A stretch of 64,000 nucleotides of DNA from Thereva unica (lineage: Eukaryota; Arthropoda; Insecta; Diptera; Therevidae), in the NCBI GenBank assembly GCA_949987705.1, contig OX465283.1, positions 161,029,850 through 161,093,849 of the forward strand, in the 5' to 3' direction. The notes under the pieces were generated by a model. The model was not told where the DNA came from. It searched no databases and saw only the letters and a program-made list of their open reading frames with translations. Positions 10,180-21,573 of this stretch are shown one piece after another. Every line of letters begins with the position of its first letter. The first letter of the stretch is position 1. A program made the translations under genes and the position numbers.

Positions 10180-10905
10180 TCAGAAACGTGTCAGATCACG
10201 TAATTCGACGTCGACATGACACGGAGCGCGTTAACCTTACTATGGTTATTATGGCGGAACAAACTTTCACAGTCGTTATTTCTGAACTCGTACAAAAAGA
10301 GTTGAACCCCTGCTCTCTTTAAACTGTTCTAGTTTGTTTTGCCCTACTTGCAAGTGATAACAGCAGAAAAAATGGTTTTCGCTTTCGAGTTTGAAATTAA
10401 AATTGCAATTTCGTCACGATTGTACGAGCACAAATAATGATTTCAAATAGCTCGTATATATTAAAGAGAGTCTAGTATGTTCGTTAGATATGTAGCATTC
10501 TGGATTGTGTTAAGAATATTTATTACATGTTCCCCATTCCTATCTTCCTTCATGTGACCCTGTTAAGTATAAATTTCTTAAATATCTGGCATCTAATTTT
10601 TGAATAATAAAAATAAAACATAGTTTATTTAATCCATTTTGTAATGTATTAAAATAATAATATTGGTGTATTTTTTATTTTATTGTAGAATAAAACCAAA
10701 AAGTTGAAGAAAAGTGTGGATAATATATAAAAATTGCGCCAATAGAAAGAGGTCTAAGTGACGCTGTTTATAATTTTAAAAGCTTTGTGATTTAATTCTT
10801 ATGTATGCTTAGGAAATAAAATTATTGCATCAAAATAAAATTGCCTTTTAAAAATTATTATATACAGTTCTTCCTTAAATTATTTTTTAAGAAAAAGAAA
10901 AACCA
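10180..10905. other. AT-rich intergenic, no feature seen
   Basis: Strongly AT-rich with several AATAAA hexamers but no gene in front of them on either strand apart from the unrecognised frame at 9870-10163. Confidence 0.35.
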
Positions 10906-12060
10906 AAGGAAATATTAAGCAGCAGCGGCAGGTGGATCACAGCCGAGCCCAAAAAGGCTGCTGAGCGAAGTGGTTAAAGATCACCTGAAAGCAGCTTTGA
11001 TGGACGGGAGGGCGTTGGACCACATTCTCTCAGGCAAGGGAGGATGAACCCTCGGAGGTAGTCAGAGTTATCAGATGTGAAAACCAGGCCTCAAAGGAGT
11101 TCGTAGGCGAATGCGGGTTCCTTAATACCAACTGCAGATATTTCGAGGAGACCAAGAGCTCGCATCTTATTGCCAAAAGTAAATCTGAAACCTGGAAAGC
11201 TTAACCAGTGTCTCCAGGTACAAAATCCGACGGTTCTTATCATGGGAATCGCTGAAAAATAGCAGTTCATTCTTTCCCCTTATCAACGAGGAGTCCCTCA
11301 AGTTATTGGAGAAGAATGAAAACCAACTAAAGTGAACGGAATGAAGAATTTAAAAGCCCTGCCCCAAAGGATAAGTCTCAATCTGGATGAACCGGAGGAG
11401 AATTTGAGTTTAGAGTAGGACTTGAGATGTCTCAGAATCTTCTACTGAAAAATGGCCACGAAACAACTTCCAGCTTTTTTTAACGGAAGGAAATCTGGAG
11501 GTCGCCTTAATACAAGAGCCCTAGGTATGAGGACGGAACATGAAAGGGCTCTGCGGGTGTACTACATACACAGCATACTACAAAAACTAGACAAGGTTGG
11601 AGGGGCAAACTATCACCTTATCCTCTAGACAGAAATTTCTCAGTCTAATACTGGATCCTAAACTCAACTGGAAGACGAACATCGACCAAAGGGTAGAGAG
11701 AGCCGGTATAATGTTCTACGCCTGTAAAGAAACTTTTGGCAAAAGATGAGGTCTCAAGCCAAAGATGTTCCTGTGGATGTACACAGCTCTGCCGTGCAAA
11801 GGACAAAAGACCTAAATGCAAAAAGCTCGATTTGAGTAAAACGCGTTTCAAGTGTTTTTTTGTTACTTTCTGTAAAATAAGAAAATGAAAATGAAGTTTA
11901 TTCAAATTATCTAAACTTAGTCCTTTGCACGGAGAGCTGTGGTAATCCCAATTCTAACGTGTGGTTCACAGATTTGGTGGCCAGCGCTGAGAAGGACCTG
12001 TAACGTCATAAAGTTAGAAAGGGTCCAGAGAACAGCAACAAGAAGGGGCAACAATGGCCT
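10906..12060 (+). mobile_element. LOA/R1-like LINE relic (ORF1 end, endonuclease start, RT C-terminus)
   Basis: Broken plus-strand frames read HLKAALMDGRALDHILSGKG (about 10979, ORF1-like), EGNLEVALIQEP then GLCG (about 11490, start of APE endonuclease), and FLSLILDPKLNWKTNIDQRV with MFYACKETFG (about 11640-11750). After a nested insertion they resume with VVIPILTCGSQIWWPALRR and KLERVQRTATRRG (about 11940-12045). The last pieces match the post-RT region of LOA/R1 elements (YLGVxLDxKLxWK...PILTYGSxVWWPAL). Most of the EN and RT is deleted. Confidence 0.7.
11789..11934. mobile_element. Nested MITE inside the LINE, 146 bp
   Basis: Termini CTGCCGTGCAAAGGAC (11789) and GTCCTTTGCACGGAG (ending 11934) are inverted repeats. 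The element interrupts the LINE codons for T-A-V-V-I-P and is flanked on both sides by AGCT (11785-11788 and 11935-11938). AGCT is its own reverse complement, so part of the flank could instead be TIR. The interior is AT-rich and non-coding. Confidence 0.65.
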
Positions 12061-12845
12061 TGACAACACGCCCCACAAAAGCCCTCGGCATTATCTTGCA
12101 CCAACATAATGTACATTTTCTCCCCACCACGATTCTGGTGGCTGACTATTCAATTATTAGCCTTACTATAAATTACAAAAAAATTAAAGGACCTGACCAT
12201 CAAAAATGCAACGCTACCTCCCGGACTAATCAGTTACACAACATATTTATGGCAACGTACGAAGAAATTAAAAACAACAACAATAACTCATGTCCAACGC
12301 TTTAACGCGGACATTCAGCTCATTCTTGATTGGGACCGCAAGAATCGTGTCGAATACAACACAACCAAAATCAAGTACTGTCTTATCTCCATCAAAACCT
12401 ACATCGACCTTCCCTACTAAAACCTACAAGTCCTACATTCGGCCCATCTAGGTGGGCGCCTTGGCTTGGCTCGACAAGGTGCAAAATCGCACCACCAAAC
12501 TCATTGTCGACAGCACCCCTAGCTCTCCATCGACCCTTTCCGCCACCGTAGGAATGTAGCTGCTCTCAGTAAGTTAACGACTGCTGCACTGAAATCAAGA
12601 ACCTCTTGCCTACAGGGCAATTTTTTTCTCGCAACAGAAGACTAGCCAATTCGGCTTACCCCTTCACCCTGTAGCCTTCCTTTCGCATACATTACGTACC
12701 TTCCGCAGTCGGTGTTTCCGAGCTCATAGCATCTCAGAGATGAAACGCAAGGTAGTTCGGCATCTACTCATGCACTCTTCATACTCCTAACCTATCCTTT
12801 CTCATCTATCCTTCAGATCAAGCTTACTACTACACATTGCACCGT
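12061..12845 (+). mobile_element. Jockey-like LINE RT C-terminal fragment
   Basis: Plus-strand reading gives LILDWDRKNRVEYNTTKIKY at about 12313, then the YKSYIRP block (about 12424), a DKVQNRTTKLIVDST-like stretch and HRRNVAALS. It ends in the family 3' motif AAGCTTACTACTACACATT. Upstream (12145-12240) is a separate piece shared with 55930-56030 (TTATTAGCCTTACTATAAAT and CGCTACCTCCCGGACTAAT), so order is scrambled relative to the 55 kb copy. Confidence 0.6.
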
Positions 12846-12859
12846 CCGATTCGGTGAAG

Positions 12860-12993
12860 TTCCGTTTATATCTACAGGCTTCGAGCGTGCCAGACACGTG
12901 TCGTGTCAGACAAAACAATATTCTTCTATACAGTGTGTATGAACGTATTTACATCTGGTCTGGCATGCTCGATGTGTCTAAATATAAACGGAC
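12860..12993. mobile_element. Short palindromic element (MITE-like)
   Basis: Left arm TTCCGTTTATATCTACAGGC with TTCGAGCGTGCCAGAC and right arm GTCTGGCATGCTCGATGTG with TAAATATAAACGGACC are imperfect inverted repeats of about 36 nt. No target duplication could be assigned. Confidence 0.5.
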
Positions 12994-13400
12994 CATAAAA
13001 TGACCCCAGAACCGAAAAAGCGAACGTGAGTCCTTTCAAATTGAGACTCATTTCCCACTTGAACCCCGAAATATGGTGTTGAAAGGTCGTCGGAGCGAAC
13101 CGTCTAAACAGCACTTATGATAAACATAATGTAATAGATCGAATAGCTGTACTTTACAGGTGCTGAGTCAAAATAATAAATAAGAACTAGAATCCAATAG
13201 GATTTGTAACAGAACGCTAATCAGCGGATTTTAATCACACGAAACTAGTTTCCGGATCAAAACAGTTCCCGGATCGCTGTATATCTGTGGCGGTATTTAT
13301 TAATTTTTAATAAAAATTGGAATATGTGAAATTGCGCAACATTTCGCAGTTTATTAAATAGATGTCATCTCTCTGCGACATACTTTAAAAACAAAACAAA

Positions 13401-14654
13401 ATGATTAACTTACGAAGGGTTGTTGTGACAGGAGTTGGAGCGATATCACCACTAGGGAATAATGTCAAGATTTCCTGGAGTGAACTACTAAAGGGCGAGT
13501 GCGCAATAAGAAATCTCGGTCCAGAATACGAAGGTTTACCATGCCAAGTCGCGGCACATCTGGACAAAAAGTCTCTAAACATTGAGGAGAACTTTACTAA
13601 AAGTGAAATCAAAAGCATGAGTTCCGCAACCTTACTGTCCTTATTAGCCGCTAACGAAGCTCTATCCGATGCCAGACTGTTACCAGTTCCAGAAGATCTC
13701 AAAACAAACATTGGAGTCTGTGTAGGTATGGGGATGTTTGATTTATCAGAGGTCTACAATTCGTACAAATCTCTCACTAGCGGCTACAACAAAGTTAATC
13801 CTTTCTTCATTCCCCGAATCCTACCAAATATGGGCAGCGGTCAAATAAGCATGAAACACGGATTGAAGGGGCCACTTCATTCTGTATCAACAGCATGCGC
13901 GACAGGAGCCCATGCAATTGGAGACGCCTTCAGGTTTATTAAGTACGGTGATTCCAATATAATGTTATGCGGAAGTGCCGAGTCTTGCATTGATCCCTTG
14001 TCCATTGCAGGTTTCTGCCGGCTAAGAGCCTTGAGCACTTCGTTCAATGATAACCCAAAGAAATCGTCAAGACCATTTGATAAAAAGCGAGATGGATTTG
14101 TCATGGGTGAAGGAGCGGCTATTCTTGTTTTGGAAGAATTACAACATGCTCTTAGTAGAAACGCAACGATTTACGCAGAGATACTTGGATATGGACTATC
14201 AGGCGACGCGCATCATCTTACATCACCAAGTGCTGATGGATCAGGCGCTAGTTTGGCCATGCTTCGGGCGATAAAAGACGCCTCACTTGAACCCGAAAAC
14301 ATTAGTTACGTTAATGCCCATGCAACTTCTACTCCTACTGGTGATAAAATAGAAGCTAGAGCGATTCAAAATGTTTTTAAAGATAACAAAGATTTGGTAG
14401 TATCATCAACCAAAGGGTCACATGGACATCTACTAGGCGCTTCTGGAAACCTGGAGGCGCTTTTTGTGATTATGGCTTGTAAAGAAGGTGTAATACCGCC
14501 CTCAATTAATATAGATGATCTAGATCCAGATATAGCGATTGATATTGTTACGAAGGCGTACGATTGGAAGAACAGCAGAAGAATAGCGCTGAAAAATTCG
14601 TTTGGTTTTGGAGGCACTAATGCGTGTCTTTGTATTTCGAATTATGTTGAATGA
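13401..14654 (+). CDS. OXSM: 3-oxoacyl-[ACP] synthase, mitochondrial type (KAS II-like)
   Basis: A 417-aa intact single-exon thiolase-fold condensing enzyme. It elongates malonyl-ACP in mitochondrial type II fatty acid synthesis, the route to octanoyl-ACP for lipoate. Landmarks: RRVVVTGVGAISPLG at residues 5-19; STACATGAHAIGDAF with the catalytic Cys near residue 160; DGFVMGEGAA; NAHATSTPTGD with the first catalytic His; STKGSHGHLLGASG with the second His; NSFGFGGTNA near the C-terminus. The Cys-His-His triad is complete. The ATG at 13401 is preceded in frame by TAA 15 nt upstream, so only four residues precede the KAS core and a classical mitochondrial presequence is not visible. Known animal OXSM proteins carry a longer N-terminus. 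Confidence 0.93.
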   Translation: MINLRRVVVTGVGAISPLGNNVKISWSELLKGECAIRNLGPEYEGLPCQVAAHLDKKSLNIEENFTKSEIKSMSSATLLSLLAANEALSDARLLPVPEDLKTNIGVCVGMGMFDLSEVYNSYKSLTSGYNKVNPFFIPRILPNMGSGQISMKHGLKGPLHSVSTACATGAHAIGDAFRFIKYGDSNIMLCGSAESCIDPLSIAGFCRLRALSTSFNDNPKKSSRPFDKKRDGFVMGEGAAILVLEELQHALSRNATIYAEILGYGLSGDAHHLTSPSADGSGASLAMLRAIKDASLEPENISYVNAHATSTPTGDKIEARAIQNVFKDNKDLVVSSTKGSHGHLLGASGNLEALFVIMACKEGVIPPSINIDDLDPDIAIDIVTKAYDWKNSRRIALKNSFGFGGTNACLCISNYVE

Positions 14655-14675
14655 GTTCGTTTGTTTTTTCGAGGA

Positions 14676-14681
14676 AATAAA
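14676..14681 (+). terminator. Polyadenylation signal of OXSM
   Basis: AATAAA 21 nt after the stop codon, implying a very short 3' UTR. Confidence 0.6.
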
Positions 14682-14792
14682 GATTGTTATAATAAGTTAA
14701 ATCTATTCGTTTTGAATTGATAAAATACTAGATGGTTTTACCAAAATAATGCATACATCTTACATGTAGCCGAGAGCAGAAATGCAGAGTAT

Positions 14793-14890
14793 AGGCCCCA
14801 GTGCTGAAATTCGTAATTTAACTGAAACGTCCCTTTCTACAATTCAAACAACTTGTCACGAAACACGGCTCGACTTTGAGCGCAGGGCTT
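14793..14890. mobile_element. MITE-A family copy, near complete
   Basis: AGGCCCCAGTGCTGAAATTCG at the left and CTCGACTTTGAGCGCAGGGCTT at the right are imperfect inverted repeats. The interior TTTCTACAATTCAAACAACT resembles the other copies. About 98 bp. Confidence 0.55.
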
Positions 14891-15239
14891 TGATGTAATG
14901 CTAGGTAGGAGTAGTTTTTCACTGAAACGATTTACTAACAAAGTATTTTAAGGGATTTACACTTCTGAATTAAATTAATTCTTGCAAAAATTGAAGAAGC
15001 CAATCGTTATTATTACGCTAGAAAACTTGATTCATCCCTATCCTTGGAAGCTGTATGGACAAATTTACGCAATCTGGGTGTCCAGCCTAAAAATTAGGCC
15101 GTTGCACATTACCTTGGCCTCCTGAAAGCCTCAACCAACACTTTATATCCAACCAACGATAGTGCAGGCTAATACCTCTCATACGCCTTCATCGGGCGGC
15201 TTCTGCTTTTGTTGCGTTGATTCTTTTAAATTCTATCAA

Positions 15240-16560
15240 ATCAAAATACACTGGTAGCGATAATATTCCACCATGATTTCGTAAAATGTTAATGCCTTTC
15301 TTGCTGCCTATTTTAACTCACATATTCTGTGCTTCACGGCTTCGAAGTTTCCCACTTTGCGGAAGCATGCATTAATTTCACCCATACCAAAGGGCCCCTC
15401 TCCTGCCATTCCATCGGATTTTCAGCCCATTAGAATTCGACTTTTCCTGGTAAAGGTCTTTGAAAAAGCCAAGTGAACAGCTTCAATTTATAAGTGAATG
15501 GCAATCTGGCTTTCGCAAACATCACAGCTGTGACAAAGCGATTAAATAGCATGGGTGCTATCCCATCTCTCTGCTGTAAGCCTAGCTTGACTGGGAAGGA
15601 CTCCGTCAATTCTCCTTGTATCTGCCTGTACACCTTGATTTTTCATTGTCATTTTTGTCAACTTCACTATCTTTAGGAAGATGTTTAGGTCCAGCATTGT
15701 CGCATACATTTTTTCCCTGTCGATGCTGTCGTATGCTTGTTTGAAGTCGATGAAAAATTGATACACGTCGATGTTGTATTCGCATTTTCGGAGGATTTGC
15801 TTTATTGAAAAAAGTTGGTCCGTTATTGATCTATTTCTACCGAATCCAGCTAGGTATTCACTTATTGTGGCTTCTGCATGAGGTTCCAGTAAGTCAAATA
15901 TCTATGTTTTTCATTATTTTATATATTGTGCTTAAACTATGCTTCTATAGTTTCCACAGTTGAATTTGTCACTTTTCTTGTATATTGGGCAGATAATGCT
16001 TTGCTCCTAATCTTCATGCATTTTTCGTTCCTCCATATGTAGAATAGTATTTCATATATATTGATGTAATTGTTGAAAAATTGTCGTTTTTTCTTCCTGC
16101 TAACGTTTTTTGCCGTTCTTCTTGTTTCTTCGTATTTCATTTCTGTGCTCCTCGTCGGTCTCTCTATGTATATTTTTCTATTTTTATTTCTGGCCTCTAT
16201 AGCTACTTTACATTTCTCGTTGTACCATTCACTGGCTGTGGCTTTTTAGCCTAGTTTCCTTCGTGACATCTGTAAGTATCGTCTTCAGTCTTATCCATTT
16301 TTCCTCAACTGAATACGCATTATGTATGTTTAGACTTGGACCTATTCTTTTTGCTCGAGTTGCCTGATATCTCTCCAATACGGTCTGTTCTTGGAGGCGA
16401 GCAACGTCAAATTTTTTTACTTTGTTGTTTCTTTTTTCTTGAGTGAACATCCGACATCTGAATCTAGCTTTAACTAGGAAGTGGTCCGTTTCACAATTCG
16501 CATCACTATAGGACCTTACTTGGAGGATACTGGAAGCTGCCCTTCCGTCTATGAGAATAA
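15240..16560 (-). mobile_element. RTE-like LINE ORF2 relic
   Basis: Minus-strand frames: 16450-16229 has RNNKVKKFDVARLQEQTVLE and YSVEEKWIRLKTILTDVTKE (EN-RT linker); 16140-15937 has MKYEETRRTAKNVSRKKKRQ; 15766-15542 has YQFFIDFKQAYDSIDREKMY (RT block with first catalytic Asp); 15633-15430 has ESFPVKLGLQQRDGIAPMLF (block B). All are in native order but frame-shifted relative to each other. The part downstream of block B is degenerate. Confidence 0.75.
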
Positions 16561-16689
16561 TGCTATCACAATTGTACCACTTAAAAGGACGGGTGGTTCA
16601 TATTGGTATCACTTATAAAGACGGATTGTTCACTTCTATACCATCCCCCTTGACTTCCCTATGCATCCTGCACCCAGTTTTTTTTTTTA

Positions 16690-16812
16690 GTTTATGGCCT
16701 CTGTGCTGAAAGTCGAGTCGTGCTTCGACATCTGACCGTGACGTGTACGACATGACGGACTGGTAGTACAAAGGGTGGACACCTGAGCTTAGACTTACAC
16801 ATAAAAAAGTAC
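16690..16812 (+). mobile_element. MITE-A end joined to a LINE 3' tail
   Basis: GGCCTCTGTGCTGAAAGTCGA (MITE-A terminus) is followed at 16736 by a LINE 3' UTR: TGACGTGTACGACATGACGG, ACTGGTAGTACAAAGGGTGG and the end GCTTAGACTTACACATAAAAAAG. This is the best-preserved plus-strand copy of the tail found reversed at 46640 and 48368. Confidence 0.5.
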
Positions 16813-16856
16813 ACGTTTTATTGAACTTGGAAGTTTAGATTAACTTATATATTATG

Positions 16857-16920
16857 AGGCCCCAGTGCTGAAAGTCGTGATTGACACGTAACTTTCTTCA
16901 ACTCAATCAACTTAACTTTA
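16857..16920. mobile_element. MITE-A family end
   Basis: AGGCCCCAGTGCTGAAAGTCG followed by TGATTGACACG and TTCTTCAACTCAATCAACTT; the opposite terminus is not visible. Confidence 0.4.
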
Positions 16921-17447
16921 ATCTACCATTGAGGTGAGATTCTGGTTACCTTATCGGTGAATATTCGAATATGGTGAGTGGTGACTTATGGTAAATGAGC
17001 CTATTCAGACGCTGCCATATTGTGCTGAGCAAAACCGGTTTTATTCAACCCCTCGGAACACACACGGGGCGTAATTGTGTTTAGAACATTTGAAAGCTTT
17101 ACAGGAACGTTTAAATGTATTGTAAATAAAATTTACTTGTGAGACAAAAACAGAGCTAAAGAAAACAAGAGATAGAAGTAACATTTTATACATATGTGTG
17201 TAAGTTTTCACGCGTTTGCTTTAGCGTGAAAAATGTTTCGTTAAGTTCTTCCGCTCCCTTCCCTCTCTCATCTATAAAACCGGTTTTACTTGCCATGAAT
17301 GTGCACCGTCTGAATAGCCCCAATAATCAATTTTTGAACATGGTAGATTAAATTCTAGTTTGACCGGTAGCTACCATGGTGAACTCTCGAAAGTTAGGGA
17401 TATCTGGTAAGTACAAATGGCAAAACGCAGCAATACTTCCTACTTAA
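16921..17447. other. Intergenic, no gene seen
   Basis: Contains AAACCGGTTTTA-type phrases at about 17033 and, inverted, at about 17278 (TAAAACCGGTTTTAC), which may be ends of a decayed palindromic element. No coding signal. Confidence 0.35.
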
Positions 17448-18960
17448 TTGAATAATCCAAATGTTTTAAAAAAAATATTTATGAAAAATAAAAAACCCGC
17501 TTCCATTAATTTTAAAATTTTATTTGTTTTCAATTATTTCGTCTTTAATTACATTATTTTTTTTAGTTTTATTGTATTCTTGATTTATGATAAATTCTGT
17601 TACAATAATCGAAAAAAGTTAAGAAAAAATGAACCGTAAAAAAAAAGAAAACAGAAAATATGCTATATATAATACATATATAACAGATATATACGCAATA
17701 GTTACATTTATATGTTTTGTTTTTTGAGATGAGATTTGATGCGGTTGAACAGAGAGAGTTAATTGTAACAAAATGACGAACTAAAGTTACACTGAATTCA
17801 GTAAAAAAAAAAAAAATAAAGTCAATAACTAAAAATTACGTAGAAGCATAAGAAATATACATACATATACCTTAAATTTGAAAATGCATAAAAATTAAAA
17901 ACATAATAGTCTAAGCTCCCATGACAAAAAAGGTACCCCATCGAGCACCTCAAAACAATAAAGTGATATTGGGTGAAAAACATGTAAAAAACATGTACTT
18001 TATTGTTTTGAGGTGTTCGATGGGGTACCTTTTTTGTCATGGGAGCGCTTAGACTAATAAGGATCCGCGAAATGTTTTTTAAATTATAATTTTAAATGGG
18101 CAGAGAGAGATAGAGAGAGAGATAATGGGGGTGGTGTGTATTTTTTTAAAGTTGCGAATTACATAATGTTTTTATACATACAAAAAAGCTTTTTGTTTTC
18201 TAAAAAATTCTTTATTCCTAACTGTTTAGTTTTTGTTTTAAGTTGTTTTTGTTTGTATTTTTTTTGTTTTTGTTTTTATTCATATCAATTTTTAAAATTA
18301 AGAAACATTTTCTATGTATTTTTTTTTATTATTATTATGTATATGGTTCGAAGGAACGATAGTTGTGAAAATTACAATGAGCTTAATTTTCTTATAAAGT
18401 TCCCTAATTCTCTTATTTTATTAAATTTATTTTTACACATACAATGTTGTACATAACTATATTTTATTTATATATTTCATACCTATTTAGAATAAAGAAT
18501 CAAAAAGTAAATAAAATTAAAAGTAAAATAAAACGTATGATACATTAAATTATATAAGTTTTTTGTTTGTTTGTTTGTTTGTTTTTTGTCTTGTTATTTT
18601 TAGTTAACATTTATATAGATTAAAATTTTTTTTGTTTTTTGCATTTATACAAAAAATGCAATTTGTTTAATGGGTGGGGGGGAGAAAAATTTGAGTAAGA
18701 AAAAACTAACTTCAATATACGTACCGCGGTGTCTGTTTAATTTTATTGTTTTTTTTGTAGGTACATGTGTGATAAATAGTTATGTGCGTCTCCTTTTTTA
18801 TATTATTTGGGACAACATAGTATAAATATATCAGCAGATATTAAAGAAAGGAATGTACACAAATTTACGTATAGTTGAGAGCTCGTTTAAAGATATTTAA
18901 TGACTCTGGAAACTATTTTTGGAAGGTTGGTAGTATGATATTCTATATTTATTGTTCTAA
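17448..18960. other. AT-rich region with T tracts and microsatellites
   Basis: Long T/A-rich stretch with a TTTG microsatellite at about 18562-18590, GAGA runs at 18100-18122 and many T tracts. Short frames here are low-complexity and not credible as proteins. It resembles UTR or intergenic DNA; it may once have been the far 3' flank of dco, now separated by transposons. Holds one hairpin element at 17908-18055. Confidence 0.4.
17908..18055. mobile_element. Near-perfect hairpin MITE, 148 bp
   Basis: Arms of about 57 nt: left starts AGTCTAAGCTCCCATGACAA, right ends TTGTCATGGGAGCGCTTAGACT. They differ at only a few positions, with a loop of about 32 nt carrying a second small repeat (ACATGTAAAAAACATGT). 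AAT flanks both ends (17905-17907 and 18056-18058), a possible 3-bp target duplication. Confidence 0.75.
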
Positions 18961-19377
18961 TGTTGCAATATGAAAGTCTATATACAGTGCTTTGCTTTCC
19001 CCAATCACTTACAGGCCGTGGCCTTGAGGCTAGCACTGCAGGCCCCATTCAGCGCCCTGTATGTCAAAGGCTTTAACAGAATTTTAATTTAATGCACATT
19101 TACGAATTGTTTTCGTACCACCAAAGATTTTCTCACGTGCCCTTTTCACCTAGTGACACGCGTGCCAAAAGTTGCCGGTCGCTGGTATATACTTCCTCCT
19201 TTTACAGGTAGATTTCAACAATCCACCGGGATCCAAACTCTTGCGTTATATTTTGAGAATAAATTTAATTGAAAATGTTGTTAAGGGGTTAAGCCATCCA
19301 GCGCTAAGAAAATGCACTAGAAATATCACGTGATAGTTGTTAGTTTTTTGTTAAACAGCAGTAATATAGCGCTCATC

Positions 19378-19559
19378 TGATTCCACACGAGCGCGCACAC
19401 GACACGATTAGAGTCGGCTGCATAAGTGGTTTATGGAGAAGAGGGCGAGAGAGGACTATGGAAATTGTGTCCATTCCATTGTCCTCTCACAGCCACTTCT
19501 CCATAAACCACTTTTGCAGGCGACTTTTATCGTGTCTTGTGTACGCTCGTGTGGAATCA
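19378..19559. mobile_element. Palindromic MITE, about 182 bp
   Basis: Left TGATTCCACACGAGCGCGCA with GTGGTTTATGGAGAAG mirrors right CTTCTCCATAAACCAC with TGTACGCTCGTGTGGAATCA. Arms are about 65 nt and slightly diverged, with a central spacer at about 19441-19495. No clear target duplication. The flanks (18961-19377) show nothing else. Confidence 0.65.
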
Positions 19560-19805
19560 CCCAAGAAACGGACGTCCGAGGAAAATTGGAACAAAAGTTT
19601 ATAACTTCGTGAAGTGAATAAGCAACATACGGTTTTAAGCCTTAGCAAATCAGCTACAAGATTAAACACTTCTTTTAATGTCTTGCATGTCCGTCAACGA
19701 GTCTCCAAAGCGCTAAATCAGGCCAAATTTAAAAGTTATGCTGCAAGCAAAAAAAGCTTTTCATCTCTAAACTGAATTTGAAAAAGCGATTGCAATACGT
19801 AAATA

Positions 19806-19882
19806 AAGCCCCTGTTCCGAGAGTCGAGTCAGGTGTCGTGACAAGTCGTTTGAGCTGAAGAAAGTGACTTTTCAGTCGAAGA
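19806..19882. mobile_element. MITE-A family, partial copy
   Basis: AAGCCCCTGTTCCGAGAGTCG followed by GTCGTGACAAGTCGTTTGAG and AAAGTGACTTTTCAGTCGAA; the interior closely resembles the 54893 copy, but the right terminus is lost. Confidence 0.5.
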
Positions 19883-19959
19883 TATCTTGGATTTTCTGTG
19901 TAACAAAATGGTTGCATCCTCCTTAATCCCACAACTTATGTCTATTCAGCACAAACACT

Positions 19960-20560
19960 TCATCGACTGGTCTGTGTGGATGGCATAACATTTGGAATGA
20001 TAAAAGTTTGTCAAGTAGTGGGAAACAAGCACCTTAAGATGATTTTTGATAGTGGAATAACTCCTGAAAATTGGCATGATACAACAGACGATTGCCAATA
20101 TGAAAAGAGAATACAAAATTGTTGGGTTGGTGTCCTTGGATCTTGACAGCGCCTATTACCGTGTCGACTTAGGTCTACTTTATGCCCCCCTTCTCGAGAA
20201 TTCCCTTACACTGTATCAACTGGATGGTTAATTTTTTTAGTAAAAGAGTCATCACCTTAGGAAACAAGACTAGTCGAAGGGGGTATCCCTCAAGGCAGCT
20301 CTCTCAGTCCGTTGTTATTTAGTCTCTATAGCGCGAGCTTACATCAAGAGGAATCGTGGGAAGTAGACATGTTTCAATTTGCTGATGATTTCCTTCTTGT
20401 GAGTGGAGGTTGTGTAATGACGGTATAAGACAGATTACAACTGGCACTAAATGACTGGAGTAGGAAGGCGATTGAAAGAAGACTCATTATTAATCCATTT
20501 GTCTATAAAAATAAATCTAACGCAATATTTCTGGGTAGCAAAAACCTATCCAATTAACCA
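19960..20560 (+). mobile_element. LINE reverse transcriptase fragment
   Basis: Broken frames give GGIPQGSSLSPLLFSLYSAS then FQFADDFLLVSGG (RT blocks with the FADD active site) and NDWSRKAIERRLIINP and KSNAIFLGS (thumb side). Stops and a frame change separate these from the upstream piece at about 20130. R1/Jockey-like; non-functional. Confidence 0.7.
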
Positions 20561-21573
20561 TAAATGGTTATAGTTAATATAAAATGTACGAAAGTGAGGT
20601 CGGAGGATTTTTGTTATGCGATGCGGTGCGGGCTGCTTTAATGTGCTCGAGCGTTAAAAATATTGAGAACCGATGATGTAGATATGCGGAAAGTATACAA
20701 AATGGTTAAGAAAATGTTAAAAATTCATCTTACAATTAAGATGAAAGGTCTAATGGAATAAAATCTAAATAATGATAAAGACGTAATGGGTTTAACTCCC
20801 ATCATCTTAGGAATAAAGTAATTAAATACCTAAACTAAGCTTTAAAATGAGATTGAACACTCTTTCACTGCTGATATATTAGAGCTACTTTTTAAACATA
20901 TAATATAATAAACGCAACATAAATATCACGCATGTACCCTAATATAAAATAATAAAAAAAAATCGGAATTTTACTAATAAACAAAAAAATCAAAATTGAA
21001 ATTTCCAAAAAATTGTTCTCTCCGAATACTTTTTTCAATATTTTCTTCCACGACATTAAAAAATTACAATTATTTATTTCTTTTTTTTGTCATATATATA
21101 AATATACATATATAGTATATATTTCGCATATAACACAGCAGAATATGCATGCATTAAACTGAAACATATATCACATATATACTCTATGCCTTTTTATTAT
21201 ATGTATGTCAAAATTTACATTCATTCAATTAAAGTTACTTGGGGGATATTTCCTAAAAAAAAAATTTGTTAAATTGCTATTTTTGTTTGTTTTTTTTTTT
21301 TGTTTTTTTATATAATTATTTGCTCGCATGAATTCTCTTATAAAATGAACTTTTACAGATATAGTCCGTTTAGTTTTGTGTGTGGTACTTCAGTAGTAAC
21401 ACTAAAGCAGAAAATATATATATTTATATGTATAATTTTCCCATTTTTTTTTCATTCATTCCGATCAATTTGTCTATACTAATCCTGTGGTTTACATTTT
21501 ATTTTTTTTGTTTTTTTTTATCATTTTATTTAAATTTCAAGTGTATATGTTTGTACACACTTTAAATAATGTA
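20561..21573. other. dco 3' flank / probable 3' UTR
   Basis: AT-rich sequence after the dco stop (minus strand). TTTATT on the plus strand, which is AATAAA on the transcript, occurs repeatedly (for example about 21498, 21527, 21190 and 21073), so several polyA sites are possible. No ORF of note. Confidence 0.4.

Noticed and set aside
17822..18456. Phe/Tyr-rich frames in the AT-rich region downstream of dco
   Set aside because: Low-complexity translation of T tracts and of the hairpin element at 17908-18055.
18555..18595. TTTG microsatellite as a regulatory element
   Set aside because: Simple slippage repeat in AT-rich DNA; no evidence of function.
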